Source: Acinetobacter qingfengensis
Lineage (GTDB): Bacteria; Pseudomonadota; Gammaproteobacteria; Pseudomonadales; Moraxellaceae
Length of the DNA: 64,000 nt
NCBI RefSeq assembly: GCF_008693185.1
Contig: NZ_VXKN01000008.1
Coordinates: 1 to 64,000 of the forward strand
Direction: 5' to 3'
Shown: positions 44,477 to 54,554 of the stretch, one piece after another
How the letters are laid out: every line of letters starts with the position of its first letter
Position numbering within the stretch: the stretch's first letter is position 1
Program-made: the position numbers and the translations under genes
Notes under the pieces: generated by a model
What the model was told of the DNA's origin: nothing
Databases searched by the model: none
What the model saw: only the letters and a program-made list of their open reading frames with translations

Positions 44477-45618
44477 TTGATGACTCCCATTTCCTGTAGC
44501 ATGTGTGTGTTGACCTGCTCAACATCATATTTGCTTAAAGCCAGATGCCGTGCGGCCTGACCCATTTGTGAGATCAATTGTGGAGCTTCAATCAATTTTG
44601 TCATGGCATCTACCAATGCATCGACAGATTTTACTGGTACCAAATAGCCATTTTCACCGTCTTTTACAGTTTCCCGACAGCCGGGAGCATCTGTGGTAAT
44701 GATCGCTCTTCCCATTGCCATTGCTTCCAGTACAGTACGTGGTGTCCCTTCACGATAGGATGGCAAGACATACACTGAACTTTCTGCAATTGCGGGACGG
44801 ACATCGTTTAATTTGCCCCAGAATTTAAGCCGATCCTCTGCAATCCATTGATTCAGTTCTTCTTGGGAAATGGCTGTTGGATTATCATCAATCCAGCCAA
44901 CCAGATGAAACTCAACTTCAGGATATCGGCTTTTAATGATTTTAGCCGCTTGTGCATATTCCCGTATGCCTTTATCAATCAATAAACGGGCAATTAATAA
45001 AAATGCAGCTTTGGGTTGTTGCTGGGCATTAAGAGGCAATGGCAGTACGTCAAATTGTTTAACGCTCACACCAGAACCGTTTACCACCACCGTTGGCGTA
45101 TATGCATTTAATAATTTTAATTTTTGAAATAATGCTTGATCATCCGGATTCTGGAAAAATACTTTGTGGCTATGCTTTAAAGCCCTTCGATATAAACCAT
45201 AGACAATTTTTTGAAATGTAGAAATTTTTCTGCCTTCTTCAACACCACTAAATGCGTAGCCTAAACCGGTAATCAGTGCAAAGCGTTGGCGTACTTTAGC
45301 CAGGGTTGCAGCCAGCATACCGTAAATCACAGGCTTAATGGTATAAGCCAGCACCACATCGGGCTGAATAGTTTTAATGCAATGATATAATGCGTTGAGT
45401 GTTTTTAAATCCTGCAAGGGGTTGGTTCCCGCACGCTGCATTGGCACCTGATGCAAATGATAGCCAAGATTGTTCAGGGTTTGCTGATCCTGCGAATAAT
45501 CAGCCAAATCAGGTGCAATCACATGCACTTCATAGCCCTGATTGGCAATCGCTTCCAGTAGTTTTCCCCGAAAATTAATCACCGAAGGAAAATAGCTACA
45601 AATCATCAAAAACTTCAT
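44473..45618 (-). CDS. Glycosyltransferase family 4, PglA-like
   Basis: A 381-residue GT-B enzyme. MKFLMICSYFPSVINFRGKL at the N-terminus, ALITGLGYAFSG and the donor-site EGTPRTVLEAMAMG (EX7E) resemble PglA-type enzymes that add the second sugar to lipid-linked bacillosamine-type units. I chose the ATG at 45618: it shares a base with the upstream stop (TGATG) and follows GGGAAAG. It overlaps pglC by four bases. Its donor could be the GalNAc or GalNAcA product of the epimerase and dehydrogenase genes upstream. Confidence 0.82.
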   Translation of the reverse strand: MKFLMICSYFPSVINFRGKLLEAIANQGYEVHVIAPDLADYSQDQQTLNNLGYHLHQVPMQRAGTNPLQDLKTLNALYHCIKTIQPDVVLAYTIKPVIYGMLAATLAKVRQRFALITGLGYAFSGVEEGRKISTFQKIVYGLYRRALKHSHKVFFQNPDDQALFQKLKLLNAYTPTVVVNGSGVSVKQFDVLPLPLNAQQQPKAAFLLIARLLIDKGIREYAQAAKIIKSRYPEVEFHLVGWIDDNPTAISQEELNQWIAEDRLKFWGKLNDVRPAIAESSVYVLPSYREGTPRTVLEAMAMGRAIITTDAPGCRETVKDGENGYLVPVKSVDALVDAMTKLIEAPQLISQMGQAARHLALSKYDVEQVNTHMLQEMGVIK

Positions 45619-46700
45619 CAAAGACTTTCCCATAATGTCAAATAATGCTGACTCACTTGCGAGAGTGCAAAACGTTGCTCAATCTGTTGTCGTGCTGCCA
45701 ATTTTAACTGTTTTTTCTCCTGATCAGGTAAATTCAGGTAAGTGATGATTGCATTTTTGAGTTGTTCGGGTTGGCGTGATGCAACAATCCAGCCGATATC
45801 CTGTACGATATTCGTGGCATCTCCCACATCAGTACTAATACAAGGTACACCGCTTGCCATGGCTTCAATCAATACGGTAGGTAAACCTTCTGTAATAGAG
45901 GTCATTAAAAACACATCAACACTTTGATAAAAACTTGCCATATCCCTAACTTGATCAAGTAACTCAAGTTGATGCGGATTAATCTGCAAGGCCTTAATCC
46001 ATTGTTGAATATCTGGATTATTAAAGTTAGCCCCCTTACCTGCAATACGAAATTTCAATGGCTGATCTTGCAACAAGGCAATGGTTTCAAATAAATATTG
46101 ATAACCTTTGGCTGCATGATAACGTCCGGCAAAACCAATCGTAATCGGACTATGCAATGTTTCATTGATTTGAAATTGTTCGATCTGAATACCATTGGCG
46201 ATCACCATTTGTTTTGGATGACGAAAACCATACACTTTATGCTGCTCCAATGCAGAATGTGCACAATACACAATGGCATCACAATGTTTGGTCAGTGCCC
46301 GACTCATACGCAATGAAATTTTAGTACTTAGCGATTCGTCTTTGGGTGAGGTTAAAGAATGATGAATGCCCCATACCAATTTCGGTTTATCTTTTAAACC
46401 TTTACAAGCCAATGTAGATAACACATTGGCATGATACATCCAGCCCTGTACAACATCTGGCTGATATTTTTGAATTAAATTTTTGAGCTGTTTAATCACA
46501 GACAGGGTATTGATACCATTCCAGTGTAATGCCGTCACCTGTCGACATTGTGCCGCTGCCTGTGCAAAGGTATCATCCACATCATTGATCAATGCCACAA
46601 TTGCATGTTCGCAATCCGAACGGGATAAAATCAGGCGCGACAACATCATTTCAGCACCGCCAATGGCATGAAAATTCGGAATCACATGCAGAATTTTCAT
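45618..46700 (-). CDS. Glycosyltransferase family 4
   Basis: A 360-residue GT-B enzyme: MKILHVIPNFHAIGGAEMML at the N-terminus, VWGIHHSL in the middle and ITEGLPTVLIEAMASGVP with EX7E in the donor domain. The ATG at 46700 follows AGGAG at seven bases and overlaps the upstream stop by four bases (ATGA). The longer TTG start is rejected. Donor and acceptor are unknown; it should extend the bacillosamine-based unit. Confidence 0.85.
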   Translation of the reverse strand: MKILHVIPNFHAIGGAEMMLSRLILSRSDCEHAIVALINDVDDTFAQAAAQCRQVTALHWNGINTLSVIKQLKNLIQKYQPDVVQGWMYHANVLSTLACKGLKDKPKLVWGIHHSLTSPKDESLSTKISLRMSRALTKHCDAIVYCAHSALEQHKVYGFRHPKQMVIANGIQIEQFQINETLHSPITIGFAGRYHAAKGYQYLFETIALLQDQPLKFRIAGKGANFNNPDIQQWIKALQINPHQLELLDQVRDMASFYQSVDVFLMTSITEGLPTVLIEAMASGVPCISTDVGDATNIVQDIGWIVASRQPEQLKNAIITYLNLPDQEKKQLKLAARQQIEQRFALSQVSQHYLTLWESL

Positions 46701-47866
46701 GCTGTGGCTCCTGAGCAAAGTTGTTGAATTTCTTGTTCATATTGCAAAGTAATACTGTCCTGACCAAAACGCTGTGCTAATGTGGTCAAATCTATTTGTG
46801 GAGCGGATGTATGTTGTAATTTTTTCAGCATTTCTGCTGCTAATGCTGCCACATCATCAACCGGTACCAAACTTCCGAATTGTCCATCCTGCAAAATTTC
46901 TCTTGGGCCATAAGGACAATCTGTACTGATAACTTGTGTACCACACAATAAGGCTTCGATTAACACAGTTGGTAAACCTTCCGTTCTGGAACTCAACACA
47001 AATAGATTAGCCGCGGCCATCCATTGATACGGATTATCACTAAAACCAAGTAAGGCAATATCTTGGGCATAGGCACTGCTTTGGATTTGTGTTTCAAGCT
47101 CAGTACGTTTTTCTCCCTCACCGATAATCACTAAACGACAAGCTTGCTGCGCACGTACACGTTCAAAAGCAGCAATCAATAAGGGAAAGTTTTTGACCTC
47201 AACCAAACGCCCTGCGCCTAAAATCAGTGGAATTCCACAATTTACCCAAGGATGGTTCAACGGAATATTTTTTTTACTGAAAATTTTATCAAAATCCATA
47301 GGATTATAAATGGTCTGTATCTGCTGAGGTGACAATTGCAACTGCTGAGCCAAATCATCTGCCACACCATGAGATACTGCAATAATTCGATCCGCAAAAG
47401 GATAACAACGTTGCATCAACATCGGTACCAGCTTGCCTGTTCCCCTTAAACTTTCTAATACTGCACTTAATGTTCCATGTTCAGTAATCATGGTTTTCGG
47501 ACGTTTACCCTTTAAACAGCGACATGCCATAATTGCCATAATATTGATGTAATTCAAAGCCGAAATTAAAACATCAGGACGATGACGTTTTAATTGTTGA
47601 TACAGCTTGACAGGGGCCAATAAGGTACGACGAACGCCCAAATCAATGACATGAATTCTATGATCAATATCTTGTAAAAATGGCCCAACAGCCTGAATAA
47701 AGATAAAATCAATATGATAGCCTTTCGCTGCTAACTGATTGGCTAATGCAATCGTCACTCGTTCTGCACCACCGCCTTGCGCAGAGCGCATCAAAAACGT
47801 AATTCTAATTTTTTGGGTATTGGTCTGTGTGATTGTACTTGTTGTCATTGTGGTTTGTATCATCAC
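46697..47866 (-). CDS. Glycosyltransferase family 4
   Basis: A 389-residue GT-B enzyme with a Thr-rich N-terminal tail of about 20 residues before ITFLMRSAQGGGAERVTIAL. The donor domain has LILGAGRLVEVKNFPLLIAAF and RTEGLPTVLIEALLCGT (EX7E). The closest general type is the N-acetylgalactosaminyltransferase-like GT4 of O-antigen and capsule clusters. It is immediately adjacent to the flippase gene (no gap). The start may lie at a later Met, since the first residues look non-conserved. Confidence 0.83.
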   Translation of the reverse strand: MMIQTTMTTSTITQTNTQKIRITFLMRSAQGGGAERVTIALANQLAAKGYHIDFIFIQAVGPFLQDIDHRIHVIDLGVRRTLLAPVKLYQQLKRHRPDVLISALNYINIMAIMACRCLKGKRPKTMITEHGTLSAVLESLRGTGKLVPMLMQRCYPFADRIIAVSHGVADDLAQQLQLSPQQIQTIYNPMDFDKIFSKKNIPLNHPWVNCGIPLILGAGRLVEVKNFPLLIAAFERVRAQQACRLVIIGEGEKRTELETQIQSSAYAQDIALLGFSDNPYQWMAAANLFVLSSRTEGLPTVLIEALLCGTQVISTDCPYGPREILQDGQFGSLVPVDDVAALAAEMLKKLQHTSAPQIDLTTLAQRFGQDSITLQYEQEIQQLCSGATA

Positions 47867-49375
47867 TTAACCTCGTAATTTTTGTTGTAAAAATTGCCGA
47901 ATTGCCGGCGCACTCACTGCTGTTACAGCGAAGAGTAAACCGCCAAAGAGCGCCAGTGCCAGAAGATCGATCCAGATTGAATCAGCATAAATATTCATGC
48001 CTTGATATAGCCAATGTAAAAGTGCGGAAAAGATATAACTCACCACTAAAATCTGAATAATGGTGAATGACCATTGCCAATAATGCGTTATAAAATGCCG
48101 ATTAACATAAATGGTCCATGAAAAAAACCATAGTGCATGCAAACTCAACCACACCACACCTGCACCTAAAGCACCATAATGCGTTGTTGCCCAATAAATT
48201 ATTGGCAACATCAAGATTAATAAGCATACATTGCCATAAAAATGCCGCTTTACATCTCCATGTGCATACTGAATATAATAACTAAAAGCATTGATTGCCA
48301 AAAACACATTACCCAAAATATACAGTTTTAAGACAGGTGCCACCTGATCGGCAGTATGCACATCATTTGACCACAACAAGACCACCTCATGCGCATTCCA
48401 GAAAATGGTCAAAGCGATGCTACAAACAACCACACTAATAAATTGGGCAAATTGCGTATAAATTTGCTCAAGCTGGAGCAAATTATTCTGGGAAAACAAG
48501 GCCGTCATACGAGGTAACAGTACATTACTCATTGGTGTAGAAATCATGTAAATCACACTGGCAAGTAAAATTGCAATTGAATAATAAGCGTAATCTGCTA
48601 ATGGCAATAACGATGACAACAACAATTTATCACTTTGTGAAATCCCCAACCACAAAATGAAATTACCACCAGATAACAATGCAAAATACAACATTTGCTT
48701 AAAATAATTGGCAGATTCCGGCATCATATCCAGATGCATTGGGTCATGCTGCTTGATTAAAACACGATGATAAAACCACAACACAGCAAACTCAAACAAT
48801 GCCACCCCAAGCTGAAAATAAAAATAGACCTGAATTTGAAAGTCAAAAACATACAGCACAGGAATAACGACAACAAACCTTAAGGTATTGATAACAATAT
48901 TAAAAATACTTATCCAGACGATTTTTTCAAACCCCTGAATCACCCCGCGATAAATCCCGCCCATGCAGCGTAAACCTGCACAAATAAACATAATCTGCAA
49001 ACACAACAATACATCACGCAAACTTAAATGGGAAAATTTCAGCCAATGGGTTGCAATCCATTGATTACTGAGGGATAACACCAGTACCAACGACAGGGCA
49101 AGTGCAAAAAAAATGATACTGATATAATGATAGAGTTTAAAAAAATGCGTTGCCGACAAAACATTATTCTTAAAACGTACAGTTTCTCGAGAAAGCGTTT
49201 GGCTTAAACCCACATCCAACAAATAAAACCAAGTTTGTAACAACATAAAAAATGCGATTAAACCATAACTTTCTGCACCCAGAAATTTCAGGTAAAACGG
49301 CATCACAATGATGCCGATCAATCCATTATAAAGCTGGCTGATATAATTCACTGCGATATTGCGCTGAAGTGCCAA
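47867..49375 (-). CDS. Wzx-type oligosaccharide flippase of the second cluster
   Basis: A 502-residue integral membrane protein with about 12-14 spans. The start RNIAVNYISQLYNGLIGIIVMP and GAESYGLIAFF segment are typical of the polysaccharide synthase/Wzx group (PF01943-like). It is a second flippase, distinct from the one at 27463, and is expected to turn the bacillosamine-based unit across the inner membrane. It follows the epimerase gene by 64 bases and runs directly into the transferase. Confidence 0.85.
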   Translation of the reverse strand: MALQRNIAVNYISQLYNGLIGIIVMPFYLKFLGAESYGLIAFFMLLQTWFYLLDVGLSQTLSRETVRFKNNVLSATHFFKLYHYISIIFFALALSLVLVLSLSNQWIATHWLKFSHLSLRDVLLCLQIMFICAGLRCMGGIYRGVIQGFEKIVWISIFNIVINTLRFVVVIPVLYVFDFQIQVYFYFQLGVALFEFAVLWFYHRVLIKQHDPMHLDMMPESANYFKQMLYFALLSGGNFILWLGISQSDKLLLSSLLPLADYAYYSIAILLASVIYMISTPMSNVLLPRMTALFSQNNLLQLEQIYTQFAQFISVVVCSIALTIFWNAHEVVLLWSNDVHTADQVAPVLKLYILGNVFLAINAFSYYIQYAHGDVKRHFYGNVCLLILMLPIIYWATTHYGALGAGVVWLSLHALWFFSWTIYVNRHFITHYWQWSFTIIQILVVSYIFSALLHWLYQGMNIYADSIWIDLLALALFGGLLFAVTAVSAPAIRQFLQQKLRG

Positions 49376-49439
49376 ATGACGATCCTTTTATTGGCGATCA
49401 CCTTCGCCATGCTGATGCATTTTTAACGCTATTTTGACT

Positions 49440-50459
49440 TTAATGCGAGATATACCATTGCATGGCATGAGAAATTCCCTCATTGACCCGTACTTCAGGT
49501 TGATATCCTAAAGCCTGCTGAATTTTGGTGATAGCTGCTTGTGAATGACGTACATCACCGGCACGAAAATCACGATAAATTGGCGCTTTTTGATAATGTA
49601 CACCTTGTTCTGCCAAAGCGGATTGAATGGCTGCAAACAATTCATTTAAGGTGGTGCGATCACCCAATGCCACGTTATATACCTGATTTTTTACTGCCGG
49701 ATCTTGTGTTGTAGCAGCCAGAATATTGGCTTGCACAGTATTGTCGATATAACAAAAATCACGACTGGTTTCACCATCACCATTAATAAACACATCTTCA
49801 TTGGCAATCATGGCAGCCGTCCATTTTGGAATCACCGCAGCATACGCCCCATTAGGATCCTGACGGCGACCAAACACATTAAAATAACGTAAGCCAATAC
49901 AATTAAAGCCATAGGTTCTGGCAAATACATCTGCATACAACTCATTAACATATTTCGTCACGGCATAAGGTGACAACGGCTTACCGATATTTTCTTCGAT
50001 TTTGGGTAAGGCAGGATGATCACCGTAAGTCGAACTACTGGCAGCATAGGTAAAACTTGTGACTTGTGCATCACGTGCTGCCACCAGCATATTTAAAAAC
50101 CCACTAATATTTGCACTATTGGTTAGGATCGGATCACTAATGGAACGTGGTACAGAACCCAAAGCTGCTTCATGCAAGACATAATCCACATTTTCACAAG
50201 CTTTCTGGCAATCTTCCAACTGACGAATATCACCTTCATAAAAGGTAAATTTCTGCCATTGCTGCGCACTGACCAATTTTTGTACTTCATCCAGATTGGC
50301 CTGATGTCCTGTGGCAAAATTATCCAGTCCAACCACGTTCTGATCGAGTTTCAGTAAGGTTTCCAATAAATTAGAACCAATAAAACCGGCCACACCAGTA
50401 ATCAACCATGTCTTTGGTTGCTTTTGTAATTGTGTACAGCACTGTGCAAATGTATGCAT
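49440..50459 (-). CDS. wbpP: WbpP/TviC-type UDP-N-acetylhexosamine 4-epimerase
   Basis: It interconverts the gluco and galacto forms of UDP-N-acetylhexosamines or their uronic acids. The 339-residue SDR protein has [10 protein letters not shown] (residues 21-30), SSSTY (141-145) and Y165-x3-K169 (SPYAVTK), an N-terminal extension and overall length like P. aeruginosa WbpP. Together with the dehydrogenase upstream it should give UDP-GalNAcA. It is 26 bases after that gene. Confidence 0.9.
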   Translation of the reverse strand: MHTFAQCCTQLQKQPKTWLITGVAGFIGSNLLETLLKLDQNVVGLDNFATGHQANLDEVQKLVSAQQWQKFTFYEGDIRQLEDCQKACENVDYVLHEAALGSVPRSISDPILTNSANISGFLNMLVAARDAQVTSFTYAASSSTYGDHPALPKIEENIGKPLSPYAVTKYVNELYADVFARTYGFNCIGLRYFNVFGRRQDPNGAYAAVIPKWTAAMIANEDVFINGDGETSRDFCYIDNTVQANILAATTQDPAVKNQVYNVALGDRTTLNELFAAIQSALAEQGVHYQKAPIYRDFRAGDVRHSQAAITKIQQALGYQPEVRVNEGISHAMQWYISH

Positions 50460-50485
50460 TCAAGAGTGTCCTATTGTTCTTTGAA

Positions 50486-51760
50486 TTAAAGGCGGATATC
50501 AGATTCAGTCTTATCCAGTAAATATTTCAGGTCATATAATATATGACTGGATTTGCCCAGCGCATGAAGTGCTTTTGCGCCCATTTCTTTAAATTGTTGA
50601 TGTGCAACAGCCAGAATGATTGCATCATATTGTCCTGATTCAGGAGCAGAAATCGGCGTAATGCCATATTCATGCTGTGCTTCTTCAACATCAATCCACG
50701 GATCATATACATCAACCTGCATGTGAAAATCCTGCAATTCCCGCACAATATCCACCACTTTGGTATTACGAATATCTGGACAATTTTCCTTAAAGGTTAA
50801 ACCCAACACTAGTACTTTGGCATCTTCAATTTGAATACGTTTTTTATTCATTTGTTTGACCAGTTGATTAACAACATAAATACTCATATTGTCATTCAAA
50901 CGGCGGCCTGCCAGAATAATTTCCGGATGGTAGCCAATCGCCTGAGCTTTATGGGTTAAGTAATACGGATCGACCCCAATGCAATGACCACCAACCAGAC
51001 CAGGACGAAATGGCAAAAAATTCCATTTGGTTCCTGCAGCCTTTAATACATCTTCAGTATCAATCCCCATTTTATTAAAAATCAAGGCCAACTCATTGAT
51101 CAGGGCAATATTGACATCACGCTGGGTATTTTCAATCACTTTGGCAGCTTCTGCGACTTTAATACTTGGCGCTTTGTGTGTCCCAGCTGCAATAATCAGT
51201 TGATAAACCTGATCCACTGTTACTGCAATTTCAGGCGTAGAACCAGAAGTAATTTTTAAGATATTGGTGACGCGGTGCAGCTTATCACCCGGATTAATTC
51301 GCTCCGGACTGTAGCCAGCATAAAAATCCTGATTAAATACCAAGCCTGATTCCTTCTCTAGAATCGGCACACAGACTTCTTCTGTTGCCCCCGGATACAC
51401 GGTGGATTCATAAACCACAATATCGCCTTTTTTCAGTACTCGGGCAATACTTTGTGAGGCTTTAATCAGTGGTGTTAAGTCAGGTTGTTTGAATTGATCA
51501 ATCGGTGTAGGCACCGTGACAATAAAAAAATTGCAATCTTTAAGATCACTCAGATTGGCACTGTATGTCAAATAAGTCGCTTGTTGTAATTCTGCACTTG
51601 AAACTTCAAGGGTATGATCTTGCCCCTGAGTTAATTCATCAATACGTTTTTGATAAATATCAAATCCTACCACAGGCACTTTTTTACCAAATTCTACGGC
51701 AAGCGGCAATCCAACATAGCCCAAGCCTATAATGGCAATACGAAGATTAGCAACGTTCAT
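50486..51760 (-). CDS. gna: UDP-N-acetylhexosamine 6-dehydrogenase (Gna/TviB/WbpO type)
   Basis: It oxidises C6 of UDP-GlcNAc or UDP-GalNAc to the uronic acid. The 424-residue protein has [10 protein letters not shown] (residues 12-21), the catalytic C260 in [13 protein letters not shown], and [17 protein letters not shown] in the C-terminal domain, which places it with TviB/WbpO rather than with Ugd at 34329 (different catalytic context, GYGGYC). It is the first gene of the second glycan operon. Acinetobacter capsule loci use the name gna. Confidence 0.92.
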   Translation of the reverse strand: MNVANLRIAIIGLGYVGLPLAVEFGKKVPVVGFDIYQKRIDELTQGQDHTLEVSSAELQQATYLTYSANLSDLKDCNFFIVTVPTPIDQFKQPDLTPLIKASQSIARVLKKGDIVVYESTVYPGATEEVCVPILEKESGLVFNQDFYAGYSPERINPGDKLHRVTNILKITSGSTPEIAVTVDQVYQLIIAAGTHKAPSIKVAEAAKVIENTQRDVNIALINELALIFNKMGIDTEDVLKAAGTKWNFLPFRPGLVGGHCIGVDPYYLTHKAQAIGYHPEIILAGRRLNDNMSIYVVNQLVKQMNKKRIQIEDAKVLVLGLTFKENCPDIRNTKVVDIVRELQDFHMQVDVYDPWIDVEEAQHEYGITPISAPESGQYDAIILAVAHQQFKEMGAKALHALGKSSHILYDLKYLLDKTESDIRL

Positions 51761-51945
51761 GGAACCTGACCTGTAATAATAAATGTAAGTGTAGGCGCAA
51801 GACGCAAAGGTCTTTCACTAAAAAAATAATGGCTATTATTATAGAACGTTGCGAAATGAATGGATATATTGGAAATTATAAAAATAACAGAGTCATACAA
51901 ATCAAAACCACATCACTGCACAATACCTGTCTTTCTATCACAACA

Positions 51946-51978
51946 AAAAAGCACAGGAATCGTCCTCATGTGCTTTTT
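51946..51978 (-). terminator. Terminator after the cytochrome b561 gene
   Basis: Perfect 10-bp arms (51946-51955 and 51969-51978) with a 13-base loop, rich in A and T at the ends. On the minus strand it lies 28 bases after the stop at 52007 and a T run follows. Confidence 0.85.
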
Positions 51979-52006
51979 GTACATTGCGTCAAGATCTACT
52001 CATGCA

Positions 52007-52564
52007 TTATTTGGGTTGTCGGGTCATGCTGATTAATACCGTATCTTTATCAATAAAATGATGTTTCAATGCTGCCGCAATATGTCCTACGATCAATAAA
52101 CCCGCAAACCATGACAGATAAATATGTAAAGGTTTTACAACAGCCATAATTTCAGGATTTTTATCAATCAATTGAGGAATATTAAATAAGTAAAGTACAG
52201 GTGCAGGATGTCCGGCACTCCAACTATACAGACAACCTGTTATAGGCAGAGCCACTAAAATCACGTACAACAAAAGATGGCCCAAATGTGCCAAACCTTT
52301 CATGATATTTGACATATTTTTCGGTAAGTTAGGTGCCGGATGGGTATATCGCCAAAAAATACGAATCATCACTAGAAAGATAATGGTAGTAGCAATATTT
52401 TTATGTAAAGTGATAACATCACCTTTAAAACTACCATCTACGTCATAGCTGAGAAAATTACCGCTGTAAAATCCTATGCCCCAAGCAACAATAAAAATGA
52501 TGGCCATTAACCAATGTAATACTTGTGCTGTACGAGTGTAATAAATACTATTTGAAGTTTTCAT
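52007..52564 (-). CDS. Cytochrome b561 family protein
   Basis: A 185-residue inner-membrane protein with four spans. Histidines for two heme groups are placed as in the CybB family: VLHWLMAI in span 1, TLHKNIATTI before span 2, GHLLLYVI in span 3 and LHIYLSWFAG with GHIAAALKHHF in span 4. Such proteins pass electrons from quinol, often to oxygen species. It is a single gene with its own terminator, separated from the glycan operon, and no redox partner lies nearby. Confidence 0.88.
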   Translation of the reverse strand: MKTSNSIYYTRTAQVLHWLMAIIFIVAWGIGFYSGNFLSYDVDGSFKGDVITLHKNIATTIIFLVMIRIFWRYTHPAPNLPKNMSNIMKGLAHLGHLLLYVILVALPITGCLYSWSAGHPAPVLYLFNIPQLIDKNPEIMAVVKPLHIYLSWFAGLLIVGHIAAALKHHFIDKDTVLISMTRQPK

Positions 52565-52714
52565 ATCGAGCGAGAAAATTGGCTGGAATACGCATATTAT
52601 AAAGTACTATCGGATAATTCCCGTTTTTTCTTTGCAACGCTGCGATGCATGTATGTGACAAATATCATTCCTCACCATCAAGGATGATCCTCAAAATTTA
52701 GACTGCACAGGGAA

Positions 52715-53785
52715 CTACAATAAAGTTAACTGAGATTGATCTTGTAGTTCTTCTAATGCAAATACACCAACACCAGCCAGGCGAAATCTAAAATGCTGAT
52801 CGGCAAATGCAAGAAATAACATTTCAACAGCCTGCTGTAGCTGTTGTTGATGTACAAAAGGTTGTTTAAAAGATCGACTGTGTTGCAGCACTTTAAAATC
52901 TGTAGTTTTAAACTTTACTTGCACACCACGCGCTGTTAATTTTTTTTGCTGTAGTTGTTGCCAAATCTGATCTATTAATTTTTGCCAGAATTCCACAGCA
53001 ATTTCTTCCAGATAATAATCCTGATCAAAGGTAATTTCTTTTGAAATTTGCTGACGTTCTCTGGTATATCTCACAGGCCGGTCATCAACTCCCTTTGCAT
53101 ACAAAAATAGTCGCTGACCAAACTTACCGAAATGGTGAATTAATTCATGCTCAGTGACTGATTGTAAATCTGCAATACAGTACCATTGTAATGTATGCAT
53201 TTTTTGCAAGGTAACCTTACCCACACCCGGAATTTTTTCCAATGGGAGGTGCTGGATAAAAGCACTGACCTGAGCAGGTTTGACGACAAACAATCCATTA
53301 GGTTTATTCCAGTCTGAAGCAATTTTGGCTAAAAATTTATTTGGTGCTACACCTGCCGATGCAGTCAATTGCGTCATTTCAAAAATATCCTGCCGTATGG
53401 CTTGTGCAACAGCAGTTGCTGATGATAAACCCTGAAAATTCTCAGTGACATCAAGATAGGCTTCATCCAGAGAAATTGGCTCAACCTTATCGGTATAATG
53501 TGCAAAAATTGTCTGTAATTGCTGTGATACAGCACGGTATTTCGCAAAATCAGGTGGGACACAAATCACTTGTGGACACAATTGCTTGGCCTTTGCCAAT
53601 GACATCGCTGAATGCAAACCAAATTGTCTTGCTTCATAAGTTGCTGTAGTTACTACAGAACGTGGACGATCACTAGCAACAACCATGGGTAAGCCACGCA
53701 ATTGCGGACGATCACGAAGCTCAACCGAAGCATAAAAGGCATCCATATCAATATGGATAATTTTTCTTAACAATTGCGACGTCAT
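52715..53785 (-). CDS. dinB: DNA polymerase IV
   Basis: A Y-family translesion polymerase. The 356-residue protein has HIDMDAFYASVELRD (first metal Asp, residues 11-25), the steric and catalytic SLDEAYLDVT motif (about 102-111, Asp-Glu), a helix-hairpin-helix region (IPGVGKVTLQKM) and the little-finger domain. It follows the GH25 gene by four bases, so both are probably co-transcribed. There is no obvious LexA box, and Acinetobacter is known to lack the usual LexA system. Confidence 0.95.
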   Translation of the reverse strand: MTSQLLRKIIHIDMDAFYASVELRDRPQLRGLPMVVASDRPRSVVTTATYEARQFGLHSAMSLAKAKQLCPQVICVPPDFAKYRAVSQQLQTIFAHYTDKVEPISLDEAYLDVTENFQGLSSATAVAQAIRQDIFEMTQLTASAGVAPNKFLAKIASDWNKPNGLFVVKPAQVSAFIQHLPLEKIPGVGKVTLQKMHTLQWYCIADLQSVTEHELIHHFGKFGQRLFLYAKGVDDRPVRYTRERQQISKEITFDQDYYLEEIAVEFWQKLIDQIWQQLQQKKLTARGVQVKFKTTDFKVLQHSRSFKQPFVHQQQLQQAVEMLFLAFADQHFRFRLAGVGVFALEELQDQSQLTLL

Positions 53786-53789
53786 CTGT

Positions 53790-54554
53790 TTATTTTTGCT
53801 TTAAATATTCAATCATGCGTTGAAACTCCGCATGATTCCCCCTAAAAACATTCAAATCTACACTTCCTTGAATGCCTGTAATCTTACCTTGATGTGAATA
53901 TTGCCAAAAAATCCAAGGACGAGGATCATGCGGTTGTGGGAAGTGTTTAAAATCCTGTAACCAGATCGCATATTGCTGGAAATGTCCCTGTAAATAACTC
54001 TGATAATATTTCGGCGTGGTATACAACAAGGGTTTTTTACCATAGTGCTGTTCCAGTTTTTTTGCCATAATCTGAATTCGTTGCTGTAATTGCTCTGCAC
54101 TGACTTCAGGGCATGTCCATTGAAATTCCAGATCCATTACAGGTGGCAAGCTATCTGATTTTTTTGGAACAGTCTGAATAAAGTTATCTGCCTGTTCTTC
54201 ACCGGATTTACAATTACGAAAATAATGATACGCACCCACATACAACCCATGTTCACGTGCTTTTAACCAGTTTTCCTGAAATTTTGCATCCTGATAATCG
54301 CCACCTTCTGTGGCTTTAATAAATACAAATTGATATTGCTGGCGATTGATTTTAGTCCAGTCAATCGTCCCCTGATGTCTGGACACATCAAAGCCCTGCA
54401 CAGGATATTCAGCAAATTTTTTTGGCATATTATCTTGTTCAAACCAATAAAAAGCACCCGCTAATCCCAAAGATAGTAAGGCAATTGCCATTAAAATACC
54501 CCCTATTCTGCGATATTGTTGCTTACGCTTACGTTTATATTGGCCAGACTTCAT
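53790..54554 (-). CDS. GH25 lysozyme-like membrane-anchored muramidase
   Basis: A 254-residue protein with a basic cytoplasmic start, one membrane span at about residues 17-37 (GGILMAIALLSLGLAGAFYW), and a GH25 domain from about residue 50: GFDVSRHQG with the first Asp, FVFIKATEGGDYQD, and PVMDLEF with the catalytic Asp-x-Glu. GH25 enzymes cut peptidoglycan at N-acetylmuramic acid. The N-terminal anchor would hold it in the periplasm. It is coupled to the exporter upstream and dinB downstream, a context that does not explain its role. Confidence 0.9.
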   Translation of the reverse strand: MKSGQYKRKRKQQYRRIGGILMAIALLSLGLAGAFYWFEQDNMPKKFAEYPVQGFDVSRHQGTIDWTKINRQQYQFVFIKATEGGDYQDAKFQENWLKAREHGLYVGAYHYFRNCKSGEEQADNFIQTVPKKSDSLPPVMDLEFQWTCPEVSAEQLQQRIQIMAKKLEQHYGKKPLLYTTPKYYQSYLQGHFQQYAIWLQDFKHFPQPHDPRPWIFWQYSHQGKITGIQGSVDLNVFRGNHAEFQRMIEYLKQK

